Origin: Stenotrophomonas_A sp035629025 | GTDB lineage: Bacteria > Pseudomonadota > Gammaproteobacteria > Xanthomonadales > Xanthomonadaceae | Reading direction: 5' to 3' | DNA length: 64,000 bases | Assembly: GCA_035629025.1 (NCBI GenBank) | Contig: DASPIU010000009.1 | Location: 67,959 to 131,958 of the forward strand | Shown here: piece after piece, positions 16,701 through 24,594 of the stretch | How positions within the stretch are numbered: the stretch's first letter is position 1 | How the letters are laid out: the number at the start of each line of letters is the position of its first letter | Position numbers and translations under genes: made by a program | The notes under the pieces: generated by a model | Seen by the model: only the letters and a program-made list of their open reading frames with translations | What the model was told of the DNA's origin: nothing | The model's database searches: none

Positions 16701-16785
16701 CCAGCCGAAATGCGCCGGTCCCCGGTCCCGGCAAGCACCACCGCCACATGGAAGTCATCAGTCGCGCGAGCAAGGACGAAGGCAT
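13738..16785 (-). CDS. Membrane diguanylate cyclase with periplasmic two-component-regulator propeller
   Basis: This protein of about 1015 residues has an N-terminal signal or anchor (about 27-50 from the chosen start). Repeated propeller blades follow (Reg_prop), each with a motif like GHLWFATWEGLVRYNG, filling most of the first 640 residues. Next come a Y_Y_Y domain (about 650-740), one transmembrane segment (VQVVGALALALLLAGLYRFGI), a coiled coil and a C-terminal GGDEF domain. The active-site loop is LGGEEFAILLSD, so cyclic-di-GMP synthesis is expected. Propeller sensors often bind sugars outside the inner membrane; the ligand here is unknown. The start is uncertain: GTG 16812, ATG 16785, 16755 and 16746 are all possible and none has a good ribosome site. 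Confidence 0.88.
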   Translation of the reverse strand: MPSSLLARLMTSMWRWCLPGPGTGAFRLASRWLWLSALLALLPALASAHAPSSAAPPLRDYAIDVWTSREGLPHNSIRAIAQTGEGHLWFATWEGLVRYNGLEFSVIDRGTRPGLLDNGVGTLFIDARGQLWLSDSRGNVGRFEPASNTWRWWPHQAPAPQVIIQAMQTDSQGRLWLLFEGNGLGYLDAAGKLVYLPPPPDLPLAVSYMRLAVDARDRVWVGTFDGLVYRDTDGSFHRAPESFQLPPGLAWPYVAPDGALWIAAGDGLYRVEEGEAVLKHRVPGQGHLTALLQDRRGELWVGTENNGLFRIGRRGVERFPPSVAIPGGRIGSLFEDAEGSIWVGANAGLFRLRETLIANVSRRDGLSGDYTRSVLEDRRGRLWVGSSTGLDVIADDGGIRHYPLPVSNGRAPAVLSLAEDRAGNLWVGTYGDGVYRINDAGLRHYGFNAELPAGNIRAITVDDAGKVWIGSQHGVVAMEANGPRLLQGPGVPSGLITSLASSRGALWIGTIEGVRVLRGGHVERPALEPLGGARTVFGFHRSGTDMWIATDRGLYRYRDGQLARVGLEQGLPVDAVFQMVADHDNNLWVSSNRGLLRTSRAALNAVADGREPRIAVEHFNEMDGMANSQANGSSSPAALVRRDGRLWVATAGGLATLDPTRLEAMRERTPPPPVIESVQLDGQPQPWQTVPQLQVPSRRRLSVTYVGLSYLLSERIEYRTRVEGLGGEWIERGRQRNVEFIGLAPGDYTLHVSARHPGGRWSEREAVLNFAVAPLWWQRHDVQVVGALALALLLAGLYRFGIQRYKRRNERLARLVRERTHDLQQQAQRLLLANQEKSELLTRLRLRSDAFERQAHEDALTGLPNRRQFDEALARDLSRARRSGRPLSLVILDIDHFKQINDRHSHATGDAVLHDVGALLTAACRASDLPARLGGEEFAILLSDTPLAEAERVCARVREMFHARTGWGGVEESRVTFSAGVAELREDESGSSLMQRADHALYEAKRQGRDRVCLG

Positions 16786-16837
16786 ACAAGAGACAGGCAA
16801 GAACCGGGCCACGCCGCGGTAGCGGCGGGCCGCCGGC

Positions 16838-17584
16838 TCAGCCCTGGCGCTGGCGCACCGCCTCGAACAGGGTCACGCCCGCGGCGACCGAGACGTTGAG
16901 ACTCTCGATTTCGCCGGGCATCGGGATGCGGACCAGGCCGTCGCAGTGCTCGCGGGTCAGCCGGCGCAGGCCGTCGGCCTCGCCGCCGAGCACCAGCGCG
17001 ACGTTGCCGCGCAGGTCCAGCGAGTACAGCGAATCGCCGGCCTCGCCGGCCAGGCCATAGATCCACACGCCCAGTTTCTGCAGGTCGCGCAGGCAGCGCG
17101 ACAGGTTGGTCACCGCGACCACCGGGATGCGGTCGGCGGCGCCGGCCGAGGTCTTGCGCACCGTGGCGTTGACCGTGGCCGACTTGTCCTTGGGGATGAT
17201 CACCGCGGTGACCCCGGCCGCCGCGGCGCTGCGCAGGCAGGCGCCAAGGTTGTGCGGGTCCTGCACACCGTCGAGCACCAGCAGCAGCGCCTTGCCTTCG
17301 GCGGCCTCGACCAGGCCGGCGAGCTCGGTCTCGGCCCAGGTGCGCGCGGCCGCATAGCGGGCGGCCACGCCCTGGTGGCGCACCGCGCCGCCGACGCCAT
17401 CGAGCGCCTGGGTGTTGACGCGGCGCACGTCGATGCCCTTGCGGCGGGCGTTCTCTTCGATTTCCTGCAGGCGCGGATTCTTGCTGCCGGCTTCGACCAG
17501 CACCTCGCGCACGTGGTCGGCGTCGTTTTCAATCGAGGAGGCGACGGCGTTGACGCCGACGATCCATTGGTTCTGCTTGCTCAT
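16838..17584 (-). CDS. rlmB: 23S rRNA (guanosine-2251-2'-O)-methyltransferase RlmB
   Basis: The 248-residue protein has the substrate-binding N-terminal domain (about 1-80, starting IVGVNAVASSIEN) and a SpoU knot domain. SpoU motifs are LVLDGVQDPHNLGACLRSAAA, VLGGEADGLRR and IPMPGEIESLNVSVAAGVTLFE. It methylates the ribose of G2251 in the peptidyl-transferase region. In many gammaproteobacteria rlmB follows rnr; here a GFA gene and a repeat lie between them on the same strand, keeping the order rnr-gfa-rlmB. Confidence 0.95.
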   Translation of the reverse strand: MSKQNQWIVGVNAVASSIENDADHVREVLVEAGSKNPRLQEIEENARRKGIDVRRVNTQALDGVGGAVRHQGVAARYAAARTWAETELAGLVEAAEGKALLLVLDGVQDPHNLGACLRSAAAAGVTAVIIPKDKSATVNATVRKTSAGAADRIPVVAVTNLSRCLRDLQKLGVWIYGLAGEAGDSLYSLDLRGNVALVLGGEADGLRRLTREHCDGLVRIPMPGEIESLNVSVAAGVTLFEAVRQRQG

Positions 17585-17672
17585 GCGGGCGCGGGCGACA
17601 GGGGGGAGCTAATGGTAGGGGTTATGGGGGCGGCTGGCACGGGCGGTGTGCCTTCCGCCTCCCGCCCCCTCC

Positions 17673-17752
17673 CTGTAGGAGCGGCTTCAGCCGCGACCGA
17701 GGGTTCCGGGGGGTCGCGGCTGAAGCCGCTCCTACAGAGCCCCTCCTACAAC
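17673..17752. repeat. REP/BIME-type inverted repeat between rlmB and the GFA gene
   Basis: Two perfect 26-base arms (17673-17698 and 17712-17737) begin CTGTAGGAGCGGCTTCAG and end in its reverse complement, with a 13-base spacer. An extra half copy, CCCCTCCTACAACGG, follows. It is the most regular member of the family in this window. The rest of the 190-base gap holds nothing else I can identify. Confidence 0.85.
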
Positions 17753-17775
17753 GGCCCCAGCACATTGCGCGGGCA

Positions 17776-18225
17776 TCAATCGGTGTCATGGTCCGGATGC
17801 TGATGGGAGACCAGATCGGCCAGAAATGGCGTTTCCTCCACGTCGTCCTCGGTCCGCGTGCCAGGCAGGTCGGCCAGGGTATCGATGAAGGGTAGCCGCC
17901 CCTCCAGCCCGTATTGCCGACGCGGCGCAATGGCGCCGGGGTCGTCGAAGGCCCCGTGCGCCACCGCCATGCCGTTGGGCGCCTCGTAGGTCAGCGGGGT
18001 GCCGCAGTCGGCGCAAAAGCCGCGCTGCACCCGGTTGGACGAGGCAAAGTGCCGCGGCGCCCCGCGCGTCCAGGCGAAGTTCGTGCCGCGCACCGATACC
18101 AGCGGCGCGAAGTAGGCGCCGAAGGCTTTCTGGCACATCCGGCAATGGCAGATCGAGGCTTGCAGCTCACCTTCGACCCGGAAGCGCACCGCGCCGCATT
18201 GGCATCCGCCGCTGTAGCTCGCCAT
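17776..18225 (-). CDS. GFA family (glutathione-dependent formaldehyde-activating enzyme-like) protein
   Basis: The 149-residue protein has the seven-cysteine zinc pattern of the GFA/CENP-V fold: Cys8 and Cys10 (GGCQCG), Cys26, Cys28 and Cys31 (CHCRMC), and Cys71 and Cys74 (FCADCG). The C-terminal 20 residues are Asp/His-rich (SHQHPDHDTD). True formaldehyde activation has been questioned for this family, and the substrate is unknown. GGAG lies 8 bases before the ATG. It begins 13 bases after the rnr stop, so it is probably co-transcribed with rnr. Confidence 0.88.
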   Translation of the reverse strand: MASYSGGCQCGAVRFRVEGELQASICHCRMCQKAFGAYFAPLVSVRGTNFAWTRGAPRHFASSNRVQRGFCADCGTPLTYEAPNGMAVAHGAFDDPGAIAPRRQYGLEGRLPFIDTLADLPGTRTEDDVEETPFLADLVSHQHPDHDTD

Positions 18226-18237
18226 CGCCGTGACTCC

Positions 18238-20760
18238 TCAATAAGCCTGCTTCTTGCGCTTGGCCGGCTGCCCGCGCGGCGGCAGCGGCGCGCTGTCGGT
18301 GTCCTTCGGCTCGGCCAGGCGGAAGTCGATCTTGCGCTCTTCCATGCTGGCCTTGAGCACCAGCACGCGCACGCGGTCGCCCAGGCGGAATTCGCGGCCG
18401 CGGCGCTCGCCGGACAGCGTCTTGCGGATCGGGTCGAAGTGGTAATAGTCCTGCGGCAGCTGGGTGACGTGGACCAGGCCGTTGACCTTGGACTCGTCCA
18501 GCTCGACGAACAGGCCGAAGCTGGTCACGCCGCTGATCACGCCTTCAAACTGCCCGCCGACATGCTTTTCCATCCATGCGGCGCGGTAGCGCTCGTCGAC
18601 TTCACGCTCGGCTTCGTCGGCGCGGCGCTCGCGCTCGGAGCACTGCAAGGCCAGCGCCGCCATCTCGCGCGGCTGGTAGAGATACTTGTCCGCGCGGCCG
18701 CCGGTGAGCCCGTACTTGATCGCGCGGTGCACGAGCAGGTCCGGATAGCGGCGGATCGGCGAGGTGAAGTGCGCGTAGGCTTCCAGCGCCAGGCCGAAAT
18801 GGCCGTGGTTTTCCGGCGAATACACCGCCAGGCTCTGGCTGCGCAGCAGCACCGATTCCAGCAGCGCCGCATCCGGGCGCTCGCGCACCTTCTTCAGCAG
18901 CTTGGTGTAGTCGCCGGGGCGGACCTTGCTCCACGGCGGCAGGCTGAGCTTGAACTCCTTGAGGAATTCGAGCAGGTCTTCGTATTTGTGCTCCGGCGGG
19001 CGCTCATGGATGCGGAACGGCGCCGGCACATGGTGGCCGATCAGATAGCGCGCGGCCTCGACGTTGGCCGCGATCATGCATTCCTCGATCAGCTTGTGCG
19101 CATCGTTGCGCACCAGCATGCCGGCCTGGGTGACCTCGCCGCGGTTGTCGAGCACGAAGCGCACTTCCGAGGATTCAAACTCGATCGCGCCACGCTGGCT
19201 GCGCGCCTTGGCCAGCACACGGTACAGCTGGAACAGCTGCTGCACCTGCGGCAGCAGCGCGCCGACCTGGGCCTTGGCCTCGGCGTCGTCCTCGCCCACC
19301 GCCTTCCAGACCTGGGTATAGGTCAGGCGCGCGTGCGAGTTCATCACCGCTTCGTAGAAGCGCGAGGAAGTCACCTCGCCGGCGCGGTCGATCTGCATGT
19401 CGCAGACAAAGCACATCCGGTCAACCTTGGGGTTGAGCGAACAGATGCCGTTGGACAGCGTCTCCGGCAGCATCGGCACGACGAAGCCGGGGAAGTACAC
19501 CGAGGTGGCGCGGCGCTGCGCCTCGGCATCCAGCGGCGTACCCGGCTGCACGTAGTGCGAGACATCGGCAATGGCCACCACCAGGCGGAAACCGTCGCGG
19601 GTCGGCTCGCAGTACACCGCGTCGTCGAAGTCCTTGGCGTCCTCGCCGTCGATGGTCACCAGCGGGGTGCTGCGCAGGTCCACGCGCTGGCCGAGCATCG
19701 CCGGCTCGACCACCAGCGGCACCGCGGCGGCCTGGTCGAGCACTTCCTGCGGGAATTCGTGCGGCAGGTCGTGGCCGTGGATGGCGGTTTCGACCACCAG
19801 CGACGGCGTGAGCTTGTCGCCCAGCACCGCGATGATCTTGCCGATGGCTGGACGCCGGCCGTCCGGCGGGGCGATCATCTCGCACACCACCAGCTGGCCT
19901 TCGCGCGCGCCGCTGGTCTGGTCGGCGGGAATCTGCAGGTTGCGCTGAATGCGCTTGTCGTCCGGATCGACGTAGGCAATGCCCAGTTCGTAGCCGAAGC
20001 GGCCGATCAGTCGCGTCACCCGGCGCTCGAGCACGCGCGCGATGCTGCCTTCGCGGCGACCGCGGCGGTCAATGCCGGTGACGTTGGCCAGTGCGCGGTC
20101 GCCGTGCATGACCTTGCGCATTTCGAACGGCGGCAGGAACAGGTCGTCGCCGCCCTCTTCCGGGCGCAGGAAGCCGAAGCCATCCGGGTTGGCGATGACC
20201 ACGCCGGCAATCAGGTTGGTGTGCTTGACCGGCGCATAGCCGCCGCGGCGGTTCTGCACCAGTTGCGCCTCGCGCACCATCGCCGCCAGGCGCTTGCCCA
20301 GTGCGTCGATGCGATGCGCCTGGCCCAGGCGCTCGGCGATTTCGTCGGCGGTCTGCGGGCCGTCGCACTCTTCCAGCAATTGCAGGATGGCCTCGCGGCT
20401 GGCGATGGGGTCGGCGTAGCGCTCGGCTTCGCGCGCGGCGTGCGGGTCCTGGAAGCCGCTGGCATCGGCTGTCATGGCCTGGCGCTCGACCTGCGGCGGC
20501 GGCACGCGGCGCCCGCGCGGGCGGCTCGGGTTGTCATGAGCGCCGGGCTGCGGGCCGGCGGACTTCGGGCTGGCGGATTTCGCGCCGCCCTGCTTGCGCG
20601 CGCCGGGTGCCGGGGCGCTGAGCGACTCCGGCATCCACGGTGGCATCTTGGAGGCGCCCTTGCCGCCGGAACGCGGCTTGGAGGGGGTAGCGGGGCCGGA
20701 CTTCGACCCGGACTGAGCGTGTGGAGCCTTGCCGGCATCCCTGGCTTTCTTCTTTGTCAT
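18238..20760 (-). CDS. rnr: Ribonuclease R
   Basis: The 840-residue processive 3'-5' exoribonuclease degrades structured RNA and takes part in tRNA and rRNA quality control. A disordered basic N-terminal tail (about 1-100, Lys/Ser/Pro/Gly) is followed by a helix-turn-helix-like region, cold-shock domains (about 150-300), the RNB catalytic domain with DGEDAKDFDDAV holding the metal-binding Asp residues, and an S1 domain (about 720-800). The tail ends in Lys-rich RGQPAKRKKQAY. The length suits RNase R rather than RNase II. The ATG is at the end of the frame and stands 114 bases from the divergent tRNA gene. Confidence 0.96.
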   Translation of the reverse strand: MTKKKARDAGKAPHAQSGSKSGPATPSKPRSGGKGASKMPPWMPESLSAPAPGARKQGGAKSASPKSAGPQPGAHDNPSRPRGRRVPPPQVERQAMTADASGFQDPHAAREAERYADPIASREAILQLLEECDGPQTADEIAERLGQAHRIDALGKRLAAMVREAQLVQNRRGGYAPVKHTNLIAGVVIANPDGFGFLRPEEGGDDLFLPPFEMRKVMHGDRALANVTGIDRRGRREGSIARVLERRVTRLIGRFGYELGIAYVDPDDKRIQRNLQIPADQTSGAREGQLVVCEMIAPPDGRRPAIGKIIAVLGDKLTPSLVVETAIHGHDLPHEFPQEVLDQAAAVPLVVEPAMLGQRVDLRSTPLVTIDGEDAKDFDDAVYCEPTRDGFRLVVAIADVSHYVQPGTPLDAEAQRRATSVYFPGFVVPMLPETLSNGICSLNPKVDRMCFVCDMQIDRAGEVTSSRFYEAVMNSHARLTYTQVWKAVGEDDAEAKAQVGALLPQVQQLFQLYRVLAKARSQRGAIEFESSEVRFVLDNRGEVTQAGMLVRNDAHKLIEECMIAANVEAARYLIGHHVPAPFRIHERPPEHKYEDLLEFLKEFKLSLPPWSKVRPGDYTKLLKKVRERPDAALLESVLLRSQSLAVYSPENHGHFGLALEAYAHFTSPIRRYPDLLVHRAIKYGLTGGRADKYLYQPREMAALALQCSERERRADEAEREVDERYRAAWMEKHVGGQFEGVISGVTSFGLFVELDESKVNGLVHVTQLPQDYYHFDPIRKTLSGERRGREFRLGDRVRVLVLKASMEERKIDFRLAEPKDTDSAPLPPRGQPAKRKKQAY

Positions 20761-20832
20761 TCAGGGATGGTACCGCCCGCGCGCATGAATCCGGTGTCAT
20801 GCGATGGCCGGGTTGCCGCCGGGCACGGGCCA

Positions 20833-20861
20833 TTGACAGGTGAGCGCGGCCTCACCACAAT
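20833..20861 (+). promoter_or_regulatory. Promoter of the first tRNA-Leu
   Basis: A perfect -35 TTGACA (20833-20838), a 17-base spacer and CACAAT (20856-20861) precede the tRNA by 13 bases. The sequence is unlike the region upstream of the second tRNA copy, apart from the hexamers. Confidence 0.7.
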
Positions 20862-20874
20862 ACGCGGCTCACCT

Positions 20875-20952
<78 letters not shown>

Positions 20953-20959
<7 letters not shown>

Positions 20960-21014
20960 GCAGTTCAAAAAAAAGCACCGCGGAAGCGGTGTTTTTTTTT
21001 GAACTGCTGGTGCC
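20953..21014. terminator. Terminator after tRNA-Leu copy 1, extended into the tRNA 3' end
   Basis: CACCGC-GGAA-GCGGTG (20976-20991) with a following run of nine T is a strong terminator. The stem extends outward to 29 bases per arm, so that GGCACCAGCAGTTC on the left, which includes the tRNA CCA end, pairs with GAACTGCTGGTGCC on the right. It can also act on the minus strand. Confidence 0.88.
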
Positions 21015-21141
21015 GGGCCTCCACCTTGCCTCTCCCCCGCGCCGTTGGCGCGCCCCCCTCAACAGAGGGGGGCTCTCCTCCAGAAGGTGATGGAGGGTCG
21101 GAAGCGCTACGCCCGATGAGTCCACTAGCCTGGTGGATGCA

Positions 21142-21236
21142 CTGTAGGAGCGGCTTTAGCCGCGACCGCCAGCTGACAGATCGCGGCTTCGTTCGGTCGG
21201 GGCTGATGGCCGAAGGCCACAAGAGCCCCTCCTACA
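21142..21236. repeat. REP/BIME-type repeat after direct repeat copy 1
   Basis: It starts CTGTAGGAGCGGCTTTAG and ends CCCCTCCTACAACG, with a diverged middle. The minus-strand stop codon of the neighbouring FmdE-like gene (TAG) is read from the TAG inside its terminal GTAGGAG. Confidence 0.8.
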
Positions 21237-21753
21237 ACGGGGTCAGCGTGTAATCGAACAGGGACTGCGGCGTGGCCAGCAATGCCTGCGCTGCCAACTG
21301 GCGACGCAGGGCCGCATGTTCGCGGGCCGCCGCCGGCGCCTGGGCGCCGAGCAATTCAAAGAATCGCGGCGGCAGCACGCCCGGCCGCAGCAACGCATGA
21401 ACCTGCTGCCGCGGACGGCTCAGGATGAAACCGTAGGACATCCTGCCGCTGCCGTAGCGCGCCCCGGCCAGTCCTGTATCCACGCGGTAGCACTGGCGCG
21501 ACACCGCGCGCGTGACGCACTCGCACGCATCACGCACGCCCGGGCCGGGGTGGCCACTGACTACCGCCAGCTCCACGCGCGGCACCGGCTGAGCATCGGT
21601 TTCCAACAGGGCCAATGCACCGCGCAGGCCCTGGTAGGTCAAGGCCAGCATCGCCAGCGCGGCGTGGCCGTGATAGGCGAGCAGTGCTTCAAACGGAATC
21701 TCCAGCGTGCCCTCCTCGGCGTACACGCGCAGGGGCATCGGGGTGTCAGGCAT
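21232..21753 (-). CDS. FmdE-like hypothetical protein of the metal-uptake operon
   Basis: The 173-residue protein has no signal peptide. The N-terminal region reads FEALLAYHGHAALAMLALTYQ, resembling the FHGHxCPGxxxG start of the FmdE domain but without its cysteine. RVELAVVSGHPGPGVRDACECVTRAV follows in the position of the FmdE GC motif. FmdE-type proteins are found near metal transporters and molybdenum enzymes, with unclear roles. AAGGAG lies 4 bases before the ATG at 21753; the longer frame upstream is shadow of the receptor gene. It is the last gene of the minus-strand uptake operon. The family call is tentative. Confidence 0.6.
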   Translation of the reverse strand: MPDTPMPLRVYAEEGTLEIPFEALLAYHGHAALAMLALTYQGLRGALALLETDAQPVPRVELAVVSGHPGPGVRDACECVTRAVSRQCYRVDTGLAGARYGSGRMSYGFILSRPRQQVHALLRPGVLPPRFFELLGAQAPAAAREHAALRRQLAAQALLATPQSLFDYTLTPL

Positions 21754-21785
21754 CGCTCCTTGCCGCGGAGCAACAACGGCCGCGC

Positions 21786-23936
21786 TCAAAACCGCGTCCG
21801 CCAGGTCAGGTCGATGCTGCGGCCCGGCGCCAGCAACGGATTGGTATCGGTCAGCGGGAAGGCCACGTTGGAAATCGTCGCGGCAGTGCGATAGGTGCGA
21901 TCGAACACATTGGAAACACCCAGCACCATTTGCGTATTGCGCAGCGCCGGCAGGCCCAGGCGATCGAGCTGGAACTCGGCCCACAGGTTGACCACGCCAT
22001 AGCCAGCGGCGGGATACTCGCGGCTCGGGTCTACGCGCTTCTTTCCTTGCGCCCATTGAAACTCCGCCTTCAGCGACCACGCCGCGGCCGTGCCCAGGTA
22101 CTGCACGCCCAGCAGGCCACCCAGCGGCATGATCGAGATCAGCGGCTGGCCGGTACTGAGGTTGGTGCCGCGCAGGTAACTGATGTTGCCGTAGGTATTC
22201 ACCCAGGCATTGACCTGCCAGCGCCAGTCCGCCTCCACCCCCTGCACTCGCGCGCGCCCGACATTGCGCCGCTGGAACGCGGGCACGCCGAGGTACCAGG
22301 TGTTGGTGCGTTCGACGAAGTCGCTGAAGTCACTGCGAAACGCGGTCAACCCGGCGCTGGCCGCGGCCGCGTGCAGGCGCATGCCGGCTTCGATGTTGCG
22401 CCCGCGCTCGGGCTTCAGGCCGGGATTGGGCAGGCTGTAGCCGGTGGCGCTCGGGCCGCTGCTGAACATCTCGCCGCTCCATGGCATGCGGAACGAGGTG
22501 CCGCCGCTGGCCAGCAGTTCCAGCAAGGGGCTGGCGCGATAGGACAGGCCGACGCTGCCGGTGGCCGCGCTGACGCGGGTGTCCTGCGCGCGGCGGAATG
22601 CGTCCAGCAAAGCAGGCGATGGCAGCGGCGACAACGCCACGTCCGAGCGGAACCAGTCCTGGCGCAGGCCGGCGTTGAGCGTCCAGCGCGGCGCTGGCAT
22701 CCAGTGACCGTCCACATAGATGCCGACATTGCTCTGGGTCTGGTTCGGGCTGATCTGGCGGTAGCCGCTGGCGGTGCTGCCGCTGGGCGTGGTCACGGTC
22801 TGAGAGCTGCGCGAGCCAGGCCGGCGCTCATGCATGAAATCCATGCCGAAGGCCACGCCGACAGTCTCGCTGCCGGCGCGCGCTCCCACCCGTCCGCCAT
22901 ATACCCATGGACCAATGACGCGATTGCGGATGTCGACCCGGCGATCGGGAGTGGGCTGGTTGCGGATCCACTGCACGGTGTCAAAGCGATTGAGGTACAG
23001 GCTGGCGTCCACCTGGTTGATCACCGAGCTGGCCGGCCGCCCGCTGTAGGCCAGCCGCCATTGATTGACCGCCAGCGGATCGCGGCGCGGGATGCTGCGC
23101 GGGTACGGCGGCAGGCCGCTGGCCGAGCCGTCCTCCACCCGCGCGGTGCGGAAGCTGGCCTCGACCCGGTGGCGCGGATTGAACTGATAGCCGAGGACGA
23201 TGCCGCCGCCGCGGGAGCGATAGTCGCTGTTGGGAATGCGGCCATTGCCCGAGGAATAGTTGCCGGAACTGCGCGAGGTGACATAGCTGCGCAGGTCGAA
23301 GCCGCTGCCGGCCGCTTCCAGCGCCGCATTGCCCTGGAAGCCACCCCCGTTGCTGCGGTAGGTCATCGACAACTCGCCGCCATTGAGTCCGAACGGTTGC
23401 TCCAGGTTGCCGCGCGCGCGCCGGGTGACGAAATGCACCAGGCCGCCCATGCCATCGCTGCCGAAGCGGGCCGAGGTCGGCCCGCGGATCACTTCCACCT
23501 GCTCGATCTCGGTCGGGCTGATGAGCATGTATTGCAGCGTGTTGCGGCCGCGGAAACGGTCGCCGTCGATGTACATCGGCACGCGCATGTCATTGCTGTT
23601 GAGCCCGCGCAGGAACAGGGTGCCGGCGATGCCACCGGCCTGGCTGGCGCTGGCGCCGGGCACGCGCGCCAGCACATCGAGCGTGCTGATCGGACTGAGC
23701 CGATCGAGTTCGGCGCGATCGATGACACTGACCGGCTGGGCAATGTCATGGTCGATGATCGCCGCGGCCGGCTGTGCGCCGGGCGCCTGCAGGCGGCCGT
23801 CGTAGGCATTGGCCTGCACGTTCACCGCCGGTAGCGATGTGGCCTTGGGCGCCTGCGCGGCGGCGTCGCCGGCGGCGAGCAGCAGCGCACAGGCGAGCGC
23901 GGCGCACAGTGGATGAGGCAACGGTGTGTACGTCAT
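21786..23936 (-). CDS. TonB-dependent outer-membrane receptor (metal/siderophore uptake operon)
   Basis: The 716-residue precursor has a signal peptide (1-27, DAAA|QAP), a TonB-box-like VNVQA and a plug domain. The plug holds PVSVIDRAELDRLSPISTLDVLARVPGAS, FLRGLNSNDMRVPMYIDG and EQVEVIRGPTSARFGSDGMGG. A 22-strand barrel ends in RSIDLTWRTRF with the C-terminal Phe. It would import a chelate or cofactor using TonB energy. GGAG sits 5 bases before the ATG. Genes for a binding lipoprotein, permease and ATPase lie upstream on the same strand. The substrate cannot be named from sequence. Confidence 0.93.
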   Translation of the reverse strand: MTYTPLPHPLCAALACALLLAAGDAAAQAPKATSLPAVNVQANAYDGRLQAPGAQPAAAIIDHDIAQPVSVIDRAELDRLSPISTLDVLARVPGASASQAGGIAGTLFLRGLNSNDMRVPMYIDGDRFRGRNTLQYMLISPTEIEQVEVIRGPTSARFGSDGMGGLVHFVTRRARGNLEQPFGLNGGELSMTYRSNGGGFQGNAALEAAGSGFDLRSYVTSRSSGNYSSGNGRIPNSDYRSRGGGIVLGYQFNPRHRVEASFRTARVEDGSASGLPPYPRSIPRRDPLAVNQWRLAYSGRPASSVINQVDASLYLNRFDTVQWIRNQPTPDRRVDIRNRVIGPWVYGGRVGARAGSETVGVAFGMDFMHERRPGSRSSQTVTTPSGSTASGYRQISPNQTQSNVGIYVDGHWMPAPRWTLNAGLRQDWFRSDVALSPLPSPALLDAFRRAQDTRVSAATGSVGLSYRASPLLELLASGGTSFRMPWSGEMFSSGPSATGYSLPNPGLKPERGRNIEAGMRLHAAAASAGLTAFRSDFSDFVERTNTWYLGVPAFQRRNVGRARVQGVEADWRWQVNAWVNTYGNISYLRGTNLSTGQPLISIMPLGGLLGVQYLGTAAAWSLKAEFQWAQGKKRVDPSREYPAAGYGVVNLWAEFQLDRLGLPALRNTQMVLGVSNVFDRTYRTAATISNVAFPLTDTNPLLAPGRSIDLTWRTRF

Positions 23937-23973
23937 GGGTACTCCAGGAGTCGAAACAGGATCGAACGGGAAC

Positions 23974-24594
23974 TCAGAACGCCTTGGTCGATGCGCGCAG
24001 CCACTGCAGGAAGCCGCGCAGGAAGCGGCCGGTGGCCGGCATGAAATGGCTGCCGTGGTGGTACATCGGGTCCAGCGAGGTCACGACGACGCGCCCGGCG
24101 CCGCCGCGGTCGTGTTCGTAGAGCACCGAGCCAGCGCCGACCTTGTCGATCAGCGACACGGCACCGGGCGGCGGCTGGAAACTGCCGTGCTGGTGCCAGG
24201 TGGCATCGGCCAGGCCGATGTGCCCGAACAAGGCGTGCGCGGGCGCGGCCAGGCGCAAACCCGAATCGGCACCCGCCTGCGTCCACCACCAGTAGTTCAC
24301 TTCGCAGGGCGTCCAGCGCACGCCATCCAGCCACAGGTGCGCGTCGGTTTCGCCCATCGCCACCACGGTGCGGCCACTCGCCAGGAAGCGTGCCAGCCGT
24401 TCGCGCTGCGGGATCAGCAAGGCGGGATTGGTGCGGCAGGAGACCACCAACGCGTCGCAGCCATCCAGTTGCGCGTCGTCGAGTTCGCGTGCGTAGATCA
24501 CCCGGTCCCAGCAGGCGCGCAATGCCTCGGCGTGGATGCAGGTGCGGTGGTAATAGGTGCCGGCATCGAGCACGGCGATTCGCGGCGCGCTCAT
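23974..24594 (-). CDS. Hypothetical GATase-like protein B of the uptake operon
   Basis: I do not recognise a named family for this 206-residue cytoplasmic protein. Its N-terminal part has alternating strands and helices, APRIAVLDAGTYYHRTCIHAEALR and CDALVVSCRTNPALLIPQRERLARFLASGRTVVAMGE, like the Rossmann-type half of ThuA or class I glutamine amidotransferase folds. A Trp-rich motif follows (CEVNYWWW). The C-terminal half holds VVVTSLDPMYHHGSHFMPATGRFL. The ATG at 24594 overlaps the stop of the related upstream gene as ATGA. It lies between the ABC transporter genes and the receptor, so a role in handling the imported ligand is possible. Confidence 0.7.
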   Translation of the reverse strand: MSAPRIAVLDAGTYYHRTCIHAEALRACWDRVIYARELDDAQLDGCDALVVSCRTNPALLIPQRERLARFLASGRTVVAMGETDAHLWLDGVRWTPCEVNYWWWTQAGADSGLRLAAPAHALFGHIGLADATWHQHGSFQPPPGAVSLIDKVGAGSVLYEHDRGGAGRVVVTSLDPMYHHGSHFMPATGRFLRGFLQWLRASTKAF

